Assembly: GCA_038503065.1 (NCBI GenBank) | Contig: JBCAMK010000021.1 | Span: 558,001-622,000, forward strand | DNA length: 64,000 nt | Source of the DNA: Paragyromitra xinjiangensis | Taxonomy: Eukaryota > Ascomycota > Pezizomycetes > Pezizales > Discinaceae | Reading direction: 5' to 3' | Shown here: one piece after another, positions 43,492 through 56,976 of the stretch | Position numbering within the stretch: position 1 is the first letter of the stretch | Layout: each line of letters opens with the position of its first letter | The notes under the pieces: model-generated | What the model was told of the DNA's origin: nothing | Database searches by the model: none | What the model saw: only the letters and a program-made list of their open reading frames with translations | Translations under genes and position numbers: made by a program

Positions 43492-44847
43492 ATGGACAAA
43501 AATTATCCTCAGGTATTCAAAGCGAAGACATCGTCCGTCAGACAAATACTTTCACTCCTTAAATGCATAGGATTTGTCGCAAAAGCCCAAGTGCAAATTT
43601 CGAGTGAAGGGGTACGTGTTACAGTCGAAGATTCACGCGTGATGCAAGGTACTGTCACCCTCATAATCCAGCTTCTTCCCAACAGCCTCATATATTTCAA
43701 CTTTAGGCCAAGCTTTTCTGGACAAGAACCTTTTCAGCGAATACAGTTTCAGCTTACCAAAGTGTAATCCCCCTCCCAGCGAAGCAGCCGATAACGACAA
43801 CAATGGCATTGGGAACAGGGAAGATGCTGATAATCTAGACTCTACGGTATCTTTTGGAATATCTCTCTCCGCGCTGCTTCAATGCCTACAGATCTTTGGT
43901 GCAGATTCATCCCACCGGGAGAGGTGGGACCAGGGGAGTGCTGTTAACACTATAGGGCAAGGCAACGCCTCTGAGAACCAACTGGGGAAACCTGCTGGCA
44001 CATGTGATTTTATATATCAGGGCGACGGACATACTATGAAGTTGATGTGAGTGAGCGTTGTATCCTCCTCGAGCGTTTGCTGTTTTTTTTTGCAACCTTC
44101 AATATGGGCTTTTTTCTTTTCTTAAGCTAATCAAATCGAGTCTATATAGCTTGGAAGAACACGGGGTTACAACCTCCTGCGAGCTTACGACGTATGAACT
44201 TGAGAATCAGGAAGAAATTCCCCTGGCCCGGGACTCTTTAGCACAAAAAATCATCATGAAGGTATTTGGTTTAATATGTTATTGCAGGAATAGAACTTTG
44301 ACCTGCCTTGGCGGCAGCAGGTCCTGCCTCGTTCCTGCCTCGCCCCCGCCTTTTGGGTCTTCCGACAGTTCTAACATGAAAATAAGGCCGATTGGCTTTA
44401 TGACGCAATCCAGGAGCTTGATGGGTCCTCCCCCGACCGCCTCATCATAGCTGTGAGCCCCCGCCATCCATTCTTCAGCTTAAGCTCAGCTGGTCCTATG
44501 GGAAGCACCAGCGTAGAGTTTTCGAACGACCGCAGTCTTCTAGAGACATTCCAGGTTCCGGAATCGGTTCAAAATACGTATGTTTCTGACTCCTCCCCGC
44601 GCTAGAGCATGTAAAGTCACTCAGGCCCATCACGATGCTTAGCTGACGTCCGCAACTTGACAGGTACAAATTTGCTTTAATTAAACATGCAGCTCGCGCG
44701 ATGGCAATCGCGACAAAAGTCAGCATCCGCGGGGATAGTTTGGGCATCTTAAGCTTACAGTTCATGATTGATCACGATAGTAGGACTAGTTTCATCGATT
44801 TTCGGTATATGCCTTTTGACAATGATGATAACAATAGCGATCGTTAG
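43492..44847 (+). CDS. rad1: DNA damage checkpoint clamp subunit Rad1 (9-1-1 complex)
   Basis: Rad1, with Rad9 and Hus1, forms the ring loaded at damaged DNA to activate the checkpoint kinases. It corresponds to budding yeast Rad17. Five exons join in frame: 43492-43648, 43707-44046, 44150-44261, 44387-44577 and 44664-44847, giving 327 residues. Family landmarks are LLKCIGFVAKAQVQIS, the VMQGQAFLDKNLFSEY join across intron 1, ADWLYDAIQELD and the C-terminal TKVSIRGDSLGILSLQFMI. All introns are GT-AG, and each exon junction restores a conserved residue. The gene converges on rad50, whose stop codon lies 250 bp away. Confidence 0.9.
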
Positions 44848-45097
44848 TGGGAATACCTTTCCTCTTCACTGGAGGAAATTTAAGCTATTTTGTGGTCCAT
44901 TTTTGCAGGTGATTTAGAGCAAATTGGTTTGGCTGGACGTATCATCCTAATAGCAAAATCCCGCATAGTAGGGACTGATGCAATATGGTAGCCCGCAAAC
45001 ACATATATCTCTTGAGAACTCCCTAATTCAACGATTTGAGGCACCTAATACAAAATGATTCTATTATGCATATCCGGAGGAGCCTGAGTCTCATTAT

Positions 45098-48000
45098 TTA
45101 AATCACTTCTGCGATAGATTGCCTAGATTCCAGATTAGTGAGCCTTGGTTATCCCAAGTAAAACTACGGGGTGTATTCCGGGCTTACCTCTCGATAATAG
45201 ATTTCTGCCTATCATCCCTTGAAATTCGATAGTAATGGTCACAATAATCTTGGCATTGCATTTCTTTTAGGAAATCCTCATCATGCGTAATAACCTAAAG
45301 ATTTGTTAAAAATCAACTAACCTGGAAAACTAAGTTTTTTCTCCAGGGTGGAAATAGCAAGAGGCTTACAATTAGTTGAAAGTTTGATTGTGCTTGACGT
45401 GTCTTGATGATCTCGTGTAAACTCTTTGCAAGCGATCGGATATTATCACTGTCAAGATTGGTTGTAGGCTCATCGAGTGTGATCAGCTGTGCAACAGGAA
45501 TGTCAGACCAATTGCGAATAATTATCACGATCAGCGAGGCCGTAAATTATCAGACATACCCCGCAATTGATACCAAAACACTCTGCAAGTGCCAAACGAA
45601 TAATTATACTTGCTAATACCCTCTGTCCGGCACTGCAACGACCTCGCATATCCATCTCTGCGTCTTGTTTTACCATGCATACCTGTCAAAGGTCAATACA
45701 TCACACAACATCGCGAATTCGACATAAAGGGAACAGACACGATAGTTATAAGAGCGGTTTCCTTTAGCATTCTCAGTATCTGATCGAATGAGGATAGTAT
45801 CTACGTCAGTACCCCGATATGTTGATTTCCAGAGCTCTTCGATAATGCGGTTGATTTCCTCCATTTTTAAGCTATGATACTTCATGATTGCCCTAATAAT
45901 GCATGCGTAAACAACTACATGCACCCCATCGTAATAAAAGGAAACTCACTTGTCTAGAGCAGCACCATACTTTGCCAAATCGTTGGTAGCCCCAGTAGTA
46001 GTCTATCGAGATATTAGAACGGACGTTTACCTACAAGGGCGATGAAATATACCTGTACTTTGGCCAACGTCTCTTTATATTTCCCCTTCGCATCGGCATA
46101 GTCAGTGGCATAGTCCATAATCAATTGCTCTAGCTGTTTATCTTTAGATCTCATCTCGCCTGCTTTTGCTGATTTCTGTAATAACATTAGTGAAGAACCA
46201 TCATCACAATTTTAACTTTGATATCACATACCTCAATGGATAATTTCGTGTGTTGATTGGACAATATCTTTAAATCATGCTGGAATCGATCCCTTTCTTC
46301 TTCAGTATTTCTACTCTCAAGATCCTTGATTTCCCAAGCCAATCGCTCTAATTGTTTTTTATTCCCGCGGAACCTGAGGTTTTCTTGGATACTGCGTTCA
46401 GTTGCACGTGCGTTTGTTGATTCCTTTTCCAAATTGTTGACCTCCTCACCAATACTAAGAACTTCATCTTCGCATCCTTTGACCACCACTTGTAGTGAAT
46501 GAACCTCTTGGCGGCAGTTGTTTAGCATGTCTGGTCCACCCCGTTGCAGATAGTTCTGAATCCCTTGCTCCGCTCTCTTAAGATGCATGTCACTCTCTGC
46601 GAGCTTAGATGCATCGCGTTGCTGCCGATTCTCTTTCTCGGCACCATCACGTGAAATAGTCCGGACATGTGCCTCTGCCTTAGCCAGCTCGGGGGTGAGA
46701 TGCCTAAGTTCAGAATCCGTTTCATCGATTATTGAATTTTGCTTCCGATTGTTATCCCGACACTCATCAATTCTGCTCAGTACAGTTCTGGATTGCTGAA
46801 GTTTAAAATTTAGTCCGTTAAGCTCCGTACGGTGTTCCCTAAGCTGACTGTCGAGAGTATTGATCGTCTGTCGAGCGGTTTCCTTTTCGGAAGCTATGGA
46901 ATTTATCTGACGCTTGAGAGCCTTCGCTTCCTCGTTCAACTTTTGTATCTCCGATTGTATCTCTTCGACTGTGCGAGCACTTCCCATGTTTTTTAGATGA
47001 CTGGAAACACCTTCAACTTGCTTTTCATAGTCAATTATTTCCTTCATGTATTTGGCAATTCCAGTGACAGACCCTTTTAGGGATTCGACTTCTGATCTAC
47101 CAGACATACGATCATTCAACTCCTTTTCATACTATATAGGGGTGAGCTTCAATCAACCTAAAACAAAAGATTGTGCAAGGCTTACTTTACTGTATTCATT
47201 GACCAACTGCTCTTTGCGAAGATTGAGGTTCCGGATATCTTCATTAAGGTTCGGGAGTTCTATTTTAGTCAACCGCATATAGGAATCGTATCTAGGTGCT
47301 GCCTCTCGTATAACCCGCAGATCTTCTTCGGCCGCCTCGATGTTCTGCTCAGTTGCCTCCCGTGAAAGGGTACCAAGTTTCTTCTTGACCTAAACCCATG
47401 TTCTACTGTTAAGAACATGTAATCTAAAAAAAAAAAGAGGTTTGACGGCATACCATTTGGTCGTAGTCTTTTATCTCGTTTTGATGGAACCCTCTCTTAC
47501 ACATTATACATGATCCATAACCCTCAAGAATCGTCAACGCTTTGGTGAAATAGTCTTGGATGTATTCAAGATGCTTGAGCTCTCTGGAAATAATTAGCAC
47601 TATCAAATTTAAAAATGTTTTGTTGTGTGCTACGCACCCCCGGAAGCCTTGAAGCTCTTCCTCGATCGCGGCGGCCGCTTTTGGGTATTTATTGATATCG
47701 ATGGCCTCCCCTTCTTCTGGAATCCATGATTTAAGTACCATCGCCTCACATTCTGAGGCAGTTAGGGCCAGCCAACAAATTATTTCGTGAAAGAAGTAGA
47801 CTACCTTGTGCCTCCTTTTTCTTCTTCTTGAGCGAGTCTAGTGCCAAATTAATTTTGGTCTCGACTTGTGATAGTTCTTGGTTGACACCATCTCTTTGGC
47901 AGGTAGTTTCTATGATTTCTTCCTCTCGCTCACTCGGGGATCTTAGCATCCTAGAGAATAATACTATCACTTGAGGGGTCTTACTCAAGAATTGTTTGGA

Positions 48001-50148
48001 AATTTCGCTCAATCGTATCTGCAGTCCATTCTCCGCCAACAAACTTGTTGATTTTGTCTCTGTTGGTGGTAGTCCTGTGAATGTCAATGAGTATGTTTTG
48101 CAGAGCGAGGCCGTAAAAACTCACAAACTATCCAATGCCTTTTGTCGAGTTTCGAGCTCCTTCTGTAAAAATCCCAATCTCGCCCTCTCGTCTGCCTGCC
48201 GTGTCACTTTTGCGAGTTCCGTAGTAACATAATCTAGCTTCTCCTCCACGTTCTTTAGCTTCGAGTTCTCGCATTCAGTACGATAATCATATTGGCAGGT
48301 TTCGTAATCTCTTTTCGCCTTCATCAAACGTTGCTCTTTGTCATCAGCCTTTGATTTGATGATTAACTCCTGGCCTTCATTAACTCCTATAGTATCAAGT
48401 TCACGTTGTAGTTTAACCGCTTTCAGATCCGATTCCTTAATTTCAGCTCTGGCGTACTCCTTCCTTTGCTGGAGCGAGGAGCGTTTGCTGAGGAGTTGGC
48501 TATGCTCATCCCGGGCAACCTTGAGCGCTTCCCCGTTTTCATACTTTGGATATCAGTTGATGTCGCCCCTAGAACAAGAAAGAAGCCATACCTTGATATG
48601 TTCTAGGGCTAAATTTTGATCACGGGATAGTCTTGCGACTTTACTCATAAATGTCTGTATCTGCGCATCGTCCAGTTCGCAATCAAACCCTTTGATACCA
48701 TGTCGACGACTTATTTCCTTGATTAAGGTCTCACGCTCGTGAAGTTGTATTTCAAATGCCTATAGCTTTGATCTTAATAAAGTAAACCGATTACTTGATT
48801 CCACATTGAAAAATCATACCGCATTTTCAGCTTGAATTCTTCCTTCTTCCTTTAGTTTTACCGAGAGGCGATCCCTCATCTTATCTAGCTCTCTAGTTGC
48901 TTCCATGTGAGTTTGTTTCTTGGCGTTAATGTGGTCATGATATGTTTTCATCCTTTCTCCATATTGTTCCTGCATCTCCTGCAATTCTGCATCGGATTCC
49001 TCCAGGTGAGTGAGATGGGCTGAAAGTTCTTCTATGTAAGACTCCATTGTGCGAGCCTCTTGCCTTTTCGCTTGAAGAGTAGCGATTATTTCCTCAAACC
49101 CTTTAGCTTTGGTGAAGAGCTCCTGCTGTTCCTGGGCATTTTCAGACATCATTTGACTTAATCGAGTAACTTCATCCCTCATCCGCTCAATTTCGTCATG
49201 AAGCTCGTCAGAGCGTCGTTTGGCCTAAATGGTATCAGTTTTATAGAACAGCATTGCCAAATAATACCTAAAAACAGGCTAGATATTTACCCTTTCACCA
49301 CGATCCTTGTCTGTGCGATACTGCTCAAGAAGGATTTTCAACTTTCCCAGTTCCTCGTTTTGTTTTTTTCTCAGAACTTTGATATTATCGATAGCTTTGG
49401 TATATTTCAACGCCTCAAAGATTTCATCGAACCTCTTCTTCAACATACTTGGCTCACTCATTGGCCAGAGACTTTCATCTTGGTGGCAAAATATTACATA
49501 CTCCAGTACTGCTTTTGACACACCCAAGTATTGTGGCATGATTGTATCTAGCTCAGCACATCTGGAACTGATAGCTGAGCGCTCGCCGTTGTTAATGACT
49601 AGAAGCTGACCTTCCAAGGTCTTTTGCTGCCGGGTTGTTTTTTTTACAGTAAGTTGTAGAGAGCGGGTGCATACCATCCTAACATCTTTGGTCGAATGGA
49701 ACGAGAGTTTTACCTGAGCAAGAACTTCCTTTTCTCCGCACATCTTTTTCGCGGAGCATACCTATGCATCAGCATTCTCTCGGAATTCAGGGCCACGGTG
49801 GAGAGAGTAACCTTAGGGTCATGGATAAAAGCTCCACCTTTGCTATTGGGAGGTAGATCACCAGTAGTTGCGTACTTAAGACACTCGATGATTGTCTGGA
49901 TCACATCATTAGCGAGAAAGCTCCCTGGGGAAATACATCATGTTTGGCTTCTTTCAGCTACATACAGTTTTCCCGGATCCATTATAGCCAACAATTAAGG
50001 TGAGCGGCGCAGTAAACTGAATGGTCTCGCTGTGAGTGTTATCGAACGAACGAACCCTATGGCAAAATAGTACTTGTGAGATTGATCGGCGCCGCCAGGA
50101 GGTTTGAAGGATTTCTTACCCGAGAATTGCAAGCTTATCGATCCGTGC
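45098..50148 (-). CDS. rad50: DNA double-strand-break repair ATPase Rad50 (MRN complex)
   Basis: Rad50 with Mre11 and Nbs1 tethers and processes DNA ends. The gene has many short introns. The N-terminal half-ATPase begins RIDKLAILG at 50148-50120 and continues at 50056 with [14 protein letters not shown] and Walker A GYNGSGKT, whose last Thr is followed by an intron. Long coiled coils fill 49200-47750 and 47120-46190. The zinc hook CIMC ([12 protein letters not shown]) lies near 47495-47515. The C-terminal half has the signature motif [11 protein letters not shown], Walker [13 protein letters not shown] (45450-45490) and ITHDEDF. The last exon adds QSIAEVI and stops at 45098. The initiation exon upstream of 50148 is not resolved, and I did not fix every internal splice site. 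Confidence 0.88.
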
Positions 50149-52243
50149 TGTTCAAGAAAAAATTAACTTTGAACCTCCTTCATAGCGTTTCAAATTCCGA
50201 TAGGCTAGAATAGCCAACACAACTTACACCTAACAGCAAAAGTTAGCAAGCGGCGAGGAGCTAAAAGCAGGTGTATCGTACATTTTTCTTGATATCGTTA
50301 CAGCAACCAGAAATGTGAGATACACAGTTACGTTTCCGGGTATGGGTTTTGGTAAGGAGTGATGTTGCGGTTCCTAGATCGTTCCGGCTGGATGAATGTC
50401 GTTCTTACGGTTACGCGACGATTGTGCTGGGAAACGCGTTCGAAACCAATTTGACGTCGGTCGGCTTGGCGGAGCGGGATGACGACGCGACGCCCACTTT
50501 CCGAGCCATCTTATTTGAAGAATGCAAAAATGCCAATTCCATAGAACATCTCACTGTTTGACTCCCTTTTCATACGCTATACTCCGATTCTGTTACATAT
50601 CAGTGCTGCGCAATCCAATCTCTGGCATTACATGATATCAAGCTGCCGCTTTACAGACTGCTCGGTGATATGTAGTGCCACGGTTTGCGGCAAAAAGCAC
50701 TTTCTCAAGCCAGGGCAATAAAAAAAGTGATCTCACAGACATCCTCCTGGCTCAGCTTTCTTTTTCCCATGCAAATGGCTGATGAGGATTCAAGCAGATA
50801 CAGATGTGATTAATCCTAGCACTCTCGAATCTGACACTTTACTATTCCCACGTCATTTCCACAGAATCCCTGCTGGCATCTTCCGACTTCCCCTCTCCTC
50901 TTTTCTCAGCTTCGCTGCTCGCTGGTTGAGTTGCTAACAAGGGCAAAATTTGTACCTACTTTGCCAGGAGAGGTACCGATAACCATACATGTATGTGCAG
51001 TTGGACCAGAATACAATTGACGGGGAACAGCATCTCCATGGTAGAGATCTGGTGCTGGGTAGCTCGATTGCGCTGCCGCAACGGCTGCTAACTACTTTTG
51101 ATTGATTCCAAGCTTCGGATGTACTTTCATACGAAAACCTTCCTCCTTCATGCGTTCTCTGTTGTTTCATGCAAACCACCAACACGACTACACGAAAACC
51201 CGTGATGTATGCACTGGTGGCAGCAGCACACTCCTCGCTACCAGACTTTACTGCTAGCCAACCCCCCCCCCTTTTTTTTTCTCTTCTGTTTACGAAGGCC
51301 ACCCCCGCTGCCAGCTGAGAGACCTAACCTAGCTAACGGAGCCACACCTCCTTCGACCCGTCGCCGACCCGTCACTGGCGCCATGGAGAGGCCATAATAC
51401 GTACATGTACATGTATGTATGTAGAGATGTAGAGAATGGACAGGGTAAAACATATTTTTTAAAAAAAAATGAAGCAACAGCACTGGATGTTGAAAAAAGT
51501 GACATGAGAAAGCCGCCGAGTAGCCGCGGAGGAGAGCATGTAGCAATTACAAGGGCAGCAAGAGCTAACCAGACTCCAAGAGGGAAAGGAACGGCGACAC
51601 GACATTCAACTCGTCCACTCCCAGTTCGCTCCTCATCCACTCAGGCACATACTCACCCTATCGCTCACTTCTTTCACGCATTTACTCACGCACATGCTTC
51701 GCATTGCCTTGCAACGAGTGTGCTGGTTGATTTTTTATTTTTTTCGCTGCGGCCGCTGGCTAACGCTGATATCCCGGCAGCGACTTATCGACTGACCCAT
51801 CTCTCGCTCTCCCCTCACATGTCGCCTCCGACACCCCCTTCCTCGTAGAACACACCCACATACATACATGTAGGTCAAGTACATGTAAGTAGATACGATC
51901 CTCCTTCGTCCCATGCTGCCCCGCGTTGGCTCGACTGTCCCCTCGTCTTCGTCGTTGTTGTCGCCGTCGTCGACATTGTCCTCCGGCTCGTCCACTTCTT
52001 TCTCCTCGCCCTATCCGTCCTCTTCCTCTATCTGCTCCTTGTCGTCATCAACCCCTCCCCCCCTTCCTTGTCTCCATCTTGTCCCACCTTCTTCCATCTG
52101 GTGTTTATTAGTAGACATTGTGGCCTCTTCCTCGCTACCTTTAGTCGTCCCTTACTATCATTTCTTGCTGCCCTCGTCTTCGTTCTCGCCATTTCCGTGG
52201 CTGGCCTTTCTTCCCCTCAGTACCCCCCCTCAATACCTTCCCC
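50149..52243. promoter_or_regulatory. Divergent promoter region of rad50 and wc-2
   Basis: This 2.1-kb stretch lies between divergently read genes. It should hold the rad50 first exon and the long wc-2 leader. Motifs like acatgtacatgta occur at 50990, 51401 and 51858-51885, and poly-C/poly-T runs lie near 51265. CT-rich pyrimidine tracts (51930-52230) precede the wc-2 start. Confidence 0.5.
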
Positions 52244-53877
52244 ATGATGATGAATCACCCTTCCTCCTCTTCGCCCACTCATAGCTACATGCCTGGCATG
52301 GTGAGCGGCAGGAATTCTCACCTTTTCAACGGTGGTGGCCTGCCGCTTGTTAACGGCGTCAATGGACAACTCCAGAATATGCAGATTTCGACCCTCGCTG
52401 CTCAGCAGGCCATGGCTGCTGGAGGCTTGCTAGGAGATCACAATCATGTCAGTTCTATGCTCGACCCGGCAATGATGATGTCTATGAATATGGCCACCGA
52501 CGACGGAATGCCACTTGACCCTCAACTATGCGGTGGCGACCAATTTAGTCCAATGTCAGCATCTGCTCCCCCAACTTCAATGATGAACGAGTACGGGAAT
52601 CTTGGAGGCGGCAGCACCTTAACAGAATTCACAAAACGGAGGAATTGGTCGCAACGCATCTTGGAAGAACTGCAGGATTTTCTGCACATTCTCTCGCCGA
52701 CTGGAAAAATCGTTTATGCATCTCCATCTGCGAAATCCTTGACAGGATTTGAACCTGAGGAGTTGATGGGAAAATTCATTACCGAATTCATTCACCCAGA
52801 TGATTCGGGTTTGTATGTTTTGTCATTTCATATGAGCCGTATGGGAATCAGATTACTAACTATATCAAGGTTTGTACGAGAGTTCAATGAGTCGATAGCC
52901 ACTGGACAGCCATTACGATTATTTTACAGATTCCAAAAGACAGACGGGACTTATGCTATCTTCGAGACTAATGGCCACCCTCATATCGGCGAGGCTCCAC
53001 AATTTGGCCCATCTGCCATCCAGTCAGTGTGCAAGGGCTTCTTCATGATGTCAAGACCGTATCCTACGCGAAATGCAGCCCTTTTAGATTCTTTTTTGGA
53101 ACACAAGATTGAAAATGAGCGGTTGGTGAAAAGGATAAGTGAGTTGAGGAAAGAAGAGTATGAAGAGCACCAACAGCAACAACGGCACAGACAACAATAT
53201 CCCAACGGCACGCGAACAGATAGCGGGACTGCTGGGAGTAGTATGACCTCAAATATCGGTAACGATACACCAATGACTACAGCCCAAACACCAAATTCGT
53301 CCGACAATATGCCACCACCTGCGAAACCCACACAACAACAAACCTCGGCGGCTCTGACCCGACAAAACCTTGACCGCATGGAGCAGTCAAATTCTGCAAA
53401 AGCTGATAGTATTCGCGACAAGATGGACCGGTTCGAAGGAGCAACCCATATGGATACAATCGAGATGTTGACCGGGCTGCGGTATCGCGAGGGAGAGCGA
53501 TCTAAAGGGATCAGTACGGGCGATACATCGCCAGCGTTAATCCGCGGGGACGCGGGAGTCCCTATCCCAATTGACAAAGAGAGCCGCCATACATCAGAAA
53601 AGAAGAAGAAGCAAAAGATTGCAGACGAATATGTATGCACAGATTGTGGTACATTGGACAGTCCAGAGTGGAGGAAAGGTCCAAAAGGACCAAAAACACT
53701 TTGCAATGCTTGCGGGCTGAGATGGGCAAAGTCTGTCCTCTTTCTTGTTGCATAATCCTGGCTGCTGTGCAAATGAGCGCTGACATTTTATCTAGGAAAG
53801 AGAAGAAAAGGAACCAAAATACGAACGTTGTCTCAATACCTCCGCCAGGTTCTGGAGGCGGATCACTACCAGGTTGA
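52244..53877 (+). CDS. wc-2: White Collar-2, GATA-type blue-light transcription factor subunit
   Basis: WC-2 pairs with the photoreceptor WC-1 to drive light-induced and clock genes. Exons are 52244-52812, 52870-53730 and 53796-53877, giving 503 residues. The N-terminus is Met/Gly/Asn-rich. One PAS domain starts near residue 130 ([19 protein letters not shown], then [14 protein letters not shown]) and continues across intron 1 at [16 protein letters not shown] coiled, Gln-rich linker follows [14 protein letters not shown]. The zinc finger [12 protein letters not shown]...CNACGLRW has the CX2CX18CX2C spacing of white collar proteins, and the short last exon supplies the basic tail KKEKKRNQ. 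Intron 1 is 57 nt and open, so reading through would keep the frame. Confidence 0.92.
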
Positions 53878-54834
53878 ATGTGGGAATAAGCACTTTCGGT
53901 TTTTTTTTCTTGAGGGTCTCACGAGCCCGGCCTATTATTGAGGACTAGGCAATTGGCATTGTTTTATGGGGCAAATTTTGGAGTTAAAGGTGGTTAAGCA
54001 TGATTGAGATAAAATACGGCGCAATTTGTCTTTTCTTTTCCTATGCTTGGGCTCTATTTTCGGTTTTATCTCTTCTTCCCCTTTCTTTTTTTTGGATAAA
54101 AATTCTGACGAGCCTTATTCATTTGCCTTTCGGCTTTTCTTCTTTCATTTTTTTATACATCTGTTAAATCCATGTATTGTATACGATCTACGCATCAGCG
54201 CGGGGGGTCTGGTGCATTCCGGATATTTGTAGCAATTGCAATTTGTCCGCGCCCATAAAGGGGCAATGTAGGGATTATATGGGCATGGCATTTTGGCTTT
54301 AACAAGCTTCATGACCAATGTATCAGTTTCCCTGTGTAGTTTTTTCCCGCAGCGGATCTCGAGTCTCCTTCGCATGCTTCGTTTGGGCCACGCTACCGGC
54401 TGTTGTTGGATTATCGCTGCATACCGCAACCATGTAAACACTAACCTTTGGTTTTATTTGCTTAAGGATATCCGTCTGAACCTCAATTCCGGAAGAGAGG
54501 GTAGGTATTTCATACATGCAATCTTATCAGAATCCGCCTAGCAGTCGTGGGGTGACGTAATGAATGCTTAGTTGAGCCGCATTAGCTAACTAACTGTATT
54601 AGACCTAGCTAAATTGCTCCACGTCCGCTAGCTGATCTCAAAACAACGCGACTCCCTGTTGCATCGAAGCCTCAGTGTTCCAGGGTTACAATCCCATTCC
54701 TGCTCATCCCACCATCCATCTGTTTTCAATAATTTTTTGGCTAAGATACTAAACATCATGGCAGGTCTCACTCCTTCCTTGCACCATACCTTGTGTCCCC
54801 ACTCATGATGAGTAGTTAATAACAACCTTTTCAG
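53878..54834. other. Intergenic region between wc-2 and chk1
   Basis: It contains the wc-2 3' UTR, which is T-rich, and the chk1 promoter. The chk1 initiation codon probably lies in its last ~100 bp. No other gene is seen. Confidence 0.5.
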
Positions 54835-56976
54835 ACGACAGCCCATTCGCAGCTCGACCCACTTCCTCAGAACCTCCCGTTTGAAATAATTTCCAAGACG
54901 ATCGGAAGGGGCGCATACGCTTCGTGAGGATTTTATATTCTGTTCAGCTTCTACGAGCTTCGTTGGAGCTGACTATCTTGCTTCTTTTTCGCTAGCGTCA
55001 AGAAGGGCAGAGTTCCCTCAACCGGAGAGGTTTTCGCAGTCAAGTTTATCCATAAACGATTTGCCATCGAAAGGGGTAGAATCTCGCTTCGGCAGATACA
55101 CTCAGAGGTTATGCTCCACAAACATTGTGGAAATCATCCAAATCTCATACAGTTCTACGACTTTGGGGAAGATGAAATCTGGACTTGGATAGGGATGGAG
55201 TTCGCCTCTGGGGGTGACCTCTTTGATAAGATTGGTATGGCTTGCAGCCATTTTATACGTTTTCGTCCGTCATGAAATTTTTCTAATGAGCTACATTCTC
55301 AAGAGCCGGATGTTGGGGTAGCGGAAGATATCTGCCACTTTTACTTCACGCAGTTGGTTGCGGGAGTGTATTATATACATGGACAAGGCGTAGCGCATAG
55401 GGGTAAGATTCCTCTCCCCTGAGCTTAAAAACCCCCTTTTTATGCCCTGTATGAACAACATTGGTGCATAATCCAGACATAAAGCCAGAAAATATCCTTC
55501 TAGACAGTCATGGGAACCTCAAAATTGCAGATTTCGGTCTAGCGACACTTTTTGGTTACCAAGGAAAATACAAACTCAATTCAACAATTTGCGGGTCTCC
55601 TCCGTATGTTGCGCCAGAGGTTGGATTCGTATACCATCTTCCTACCTCTAGGTTTTCAGCTAATATCGAATTGATACAGGTTCTAAAAGGCCCGTACCGC
55701 GGTGACCAAGTCGATATATGGTCCTGTGCCGTGTTATTATTTGTACTATTGGCGGGAAATACCCCATGGGATGAGCCAACTAAAGTATCGTGGGAGTTTG
55801 AAGAATTTCGGCGGTCTAATGGACGTCCAACATACGAACCATGGCCTAGCCTACCAGCGAATGTTTTATGTGAGATTCCTCTGGGATTTTTTTTTAATCC
55901 CTTTTTTTAGTGTCGCGGCCGCACCATGCTGATAAAAACTTACAGCGTTGCTAAGAGGTATGATGCGAATCGATCCTACAAGCCGATTCACATTTGAAGA
56001 GATTAGGCGACATCCGTGGTTTACGAGGTGAGCTTTAGTTTTACCTTGATGATTCTTCGACCACCTGTTAATTTCAGATACTGCAAAGACCAAACCCTCA
56101 CCTCACGGCCGATGGACTATGCCATGACGGGGTAAATCTGGCGACGCAACTCATAGAAGGTCTCCATGTAGACTTCGACGATGCGGATGCCGCAATCACA
56201 GTTGGGTCTAATGGCCCCAGTGGCGTTTTTAACAGGATGGCTTCCACTCAGCCAGAGACACCCATTACGGACGTACAATTTGAATGGGATCGCCCATGGC
56301 AGTCTGCGTCCCAACCCTTACATATACCACAGAACTTTGATTCTCACGACTTTTGGGCAAGCCTCGCTGAAGACCCAGCAATGAGTCAATTTGCACCCGA
56401 ACCTCAACTTCCCCTATCACTCGTAAGTAATTTAATTTTCCCATCCCGCTTGCTCTAAAAATCATTATAGTACAGCCTTATCCTTTTCACTAAATTAACC
56501 CTGCCCATTTCTCAAGACCCAAAACGCCCGTCTCTTTGAAGATATATGCCCTTCACAACGTATGACTCGCTTTTACTCTTCCTATTCATTCCGGCAAATC
56601 CTCCCTATTCTCGGAAGTGCTCTTCATCGCCTGGGTGTTGCAGTTCCCGCCTTCAAAAAGAGTGATCTTGAAGATGGAAACTCAGAGAGTTGGATCTCTG
56701 TTAAGACATTAGACAGTAGGAAGTGCCAATTGAGAGGTGAAATCTTGGTAGAGAGAATGGCGCCAGATGTCTTACAGGTAAGCTTTTCGAAGAGTGTTGG
56801 AGACCCATTAGAGTGGCGAAGGTTCTTCAAGGTACGTAGCTATCCGCAACAAGACACTGAGCTGTCGCTTCTGCTTCTACTCCTACTGCTTTGCTTTCCT
56901 TAGTGTCCTTACTTACAGACGGACGTAGAAAGTGGCTGTGCTATCAAAAGAAGCGGTTTTCACGGGGCATGATTAA
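54835..56976 (+). CDS. chk1: Checkpoint serine/threonine kinase Chk1
   Basis: Chk1 halts the cell cycle after replication or DNA damage. Nine exons join in frame to 512 residues: 54835-54923, 54996-55234, 55304-55402, 55477-55619, 55680-55869, 55946-56027, 56089-56422, 56517-56831 and 56929-56976. Kinase landmarks are TIGRGAYAS (glycine loop), EVFAVKFIHK (Lys), HR-DIKPENILLD (the catalytic loop is split by an intron), KIADFGLATLF, CGSPPYVAPE and DIWSCAVLLFVLLAGNTPWD. The C-terminal regulatory half includes VNLATQLIEGLHVDFDD and ends EWRRFFKKVAVLSKEAVF, the Chk1 C-terminal signature. The initiator Met is not resolved. The frame upstream of 54835 is closed, so a short first exon is expected. 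Confidence 0.9.

Noticed and set aside
47424..47741. Separate small gene with CxxC at the rad50 middle
   Set aside because: The frame fits between the two coiled-coil blocks and the CIMC is the Rad50 zinc hook.
56028..56120. Frameshift in chk1 before VNLATQL
   Set aside because: Using the later acceptor at 56088 gives TRPNPHLTADG and a continuous frame to the end, so no frameshift is needed.
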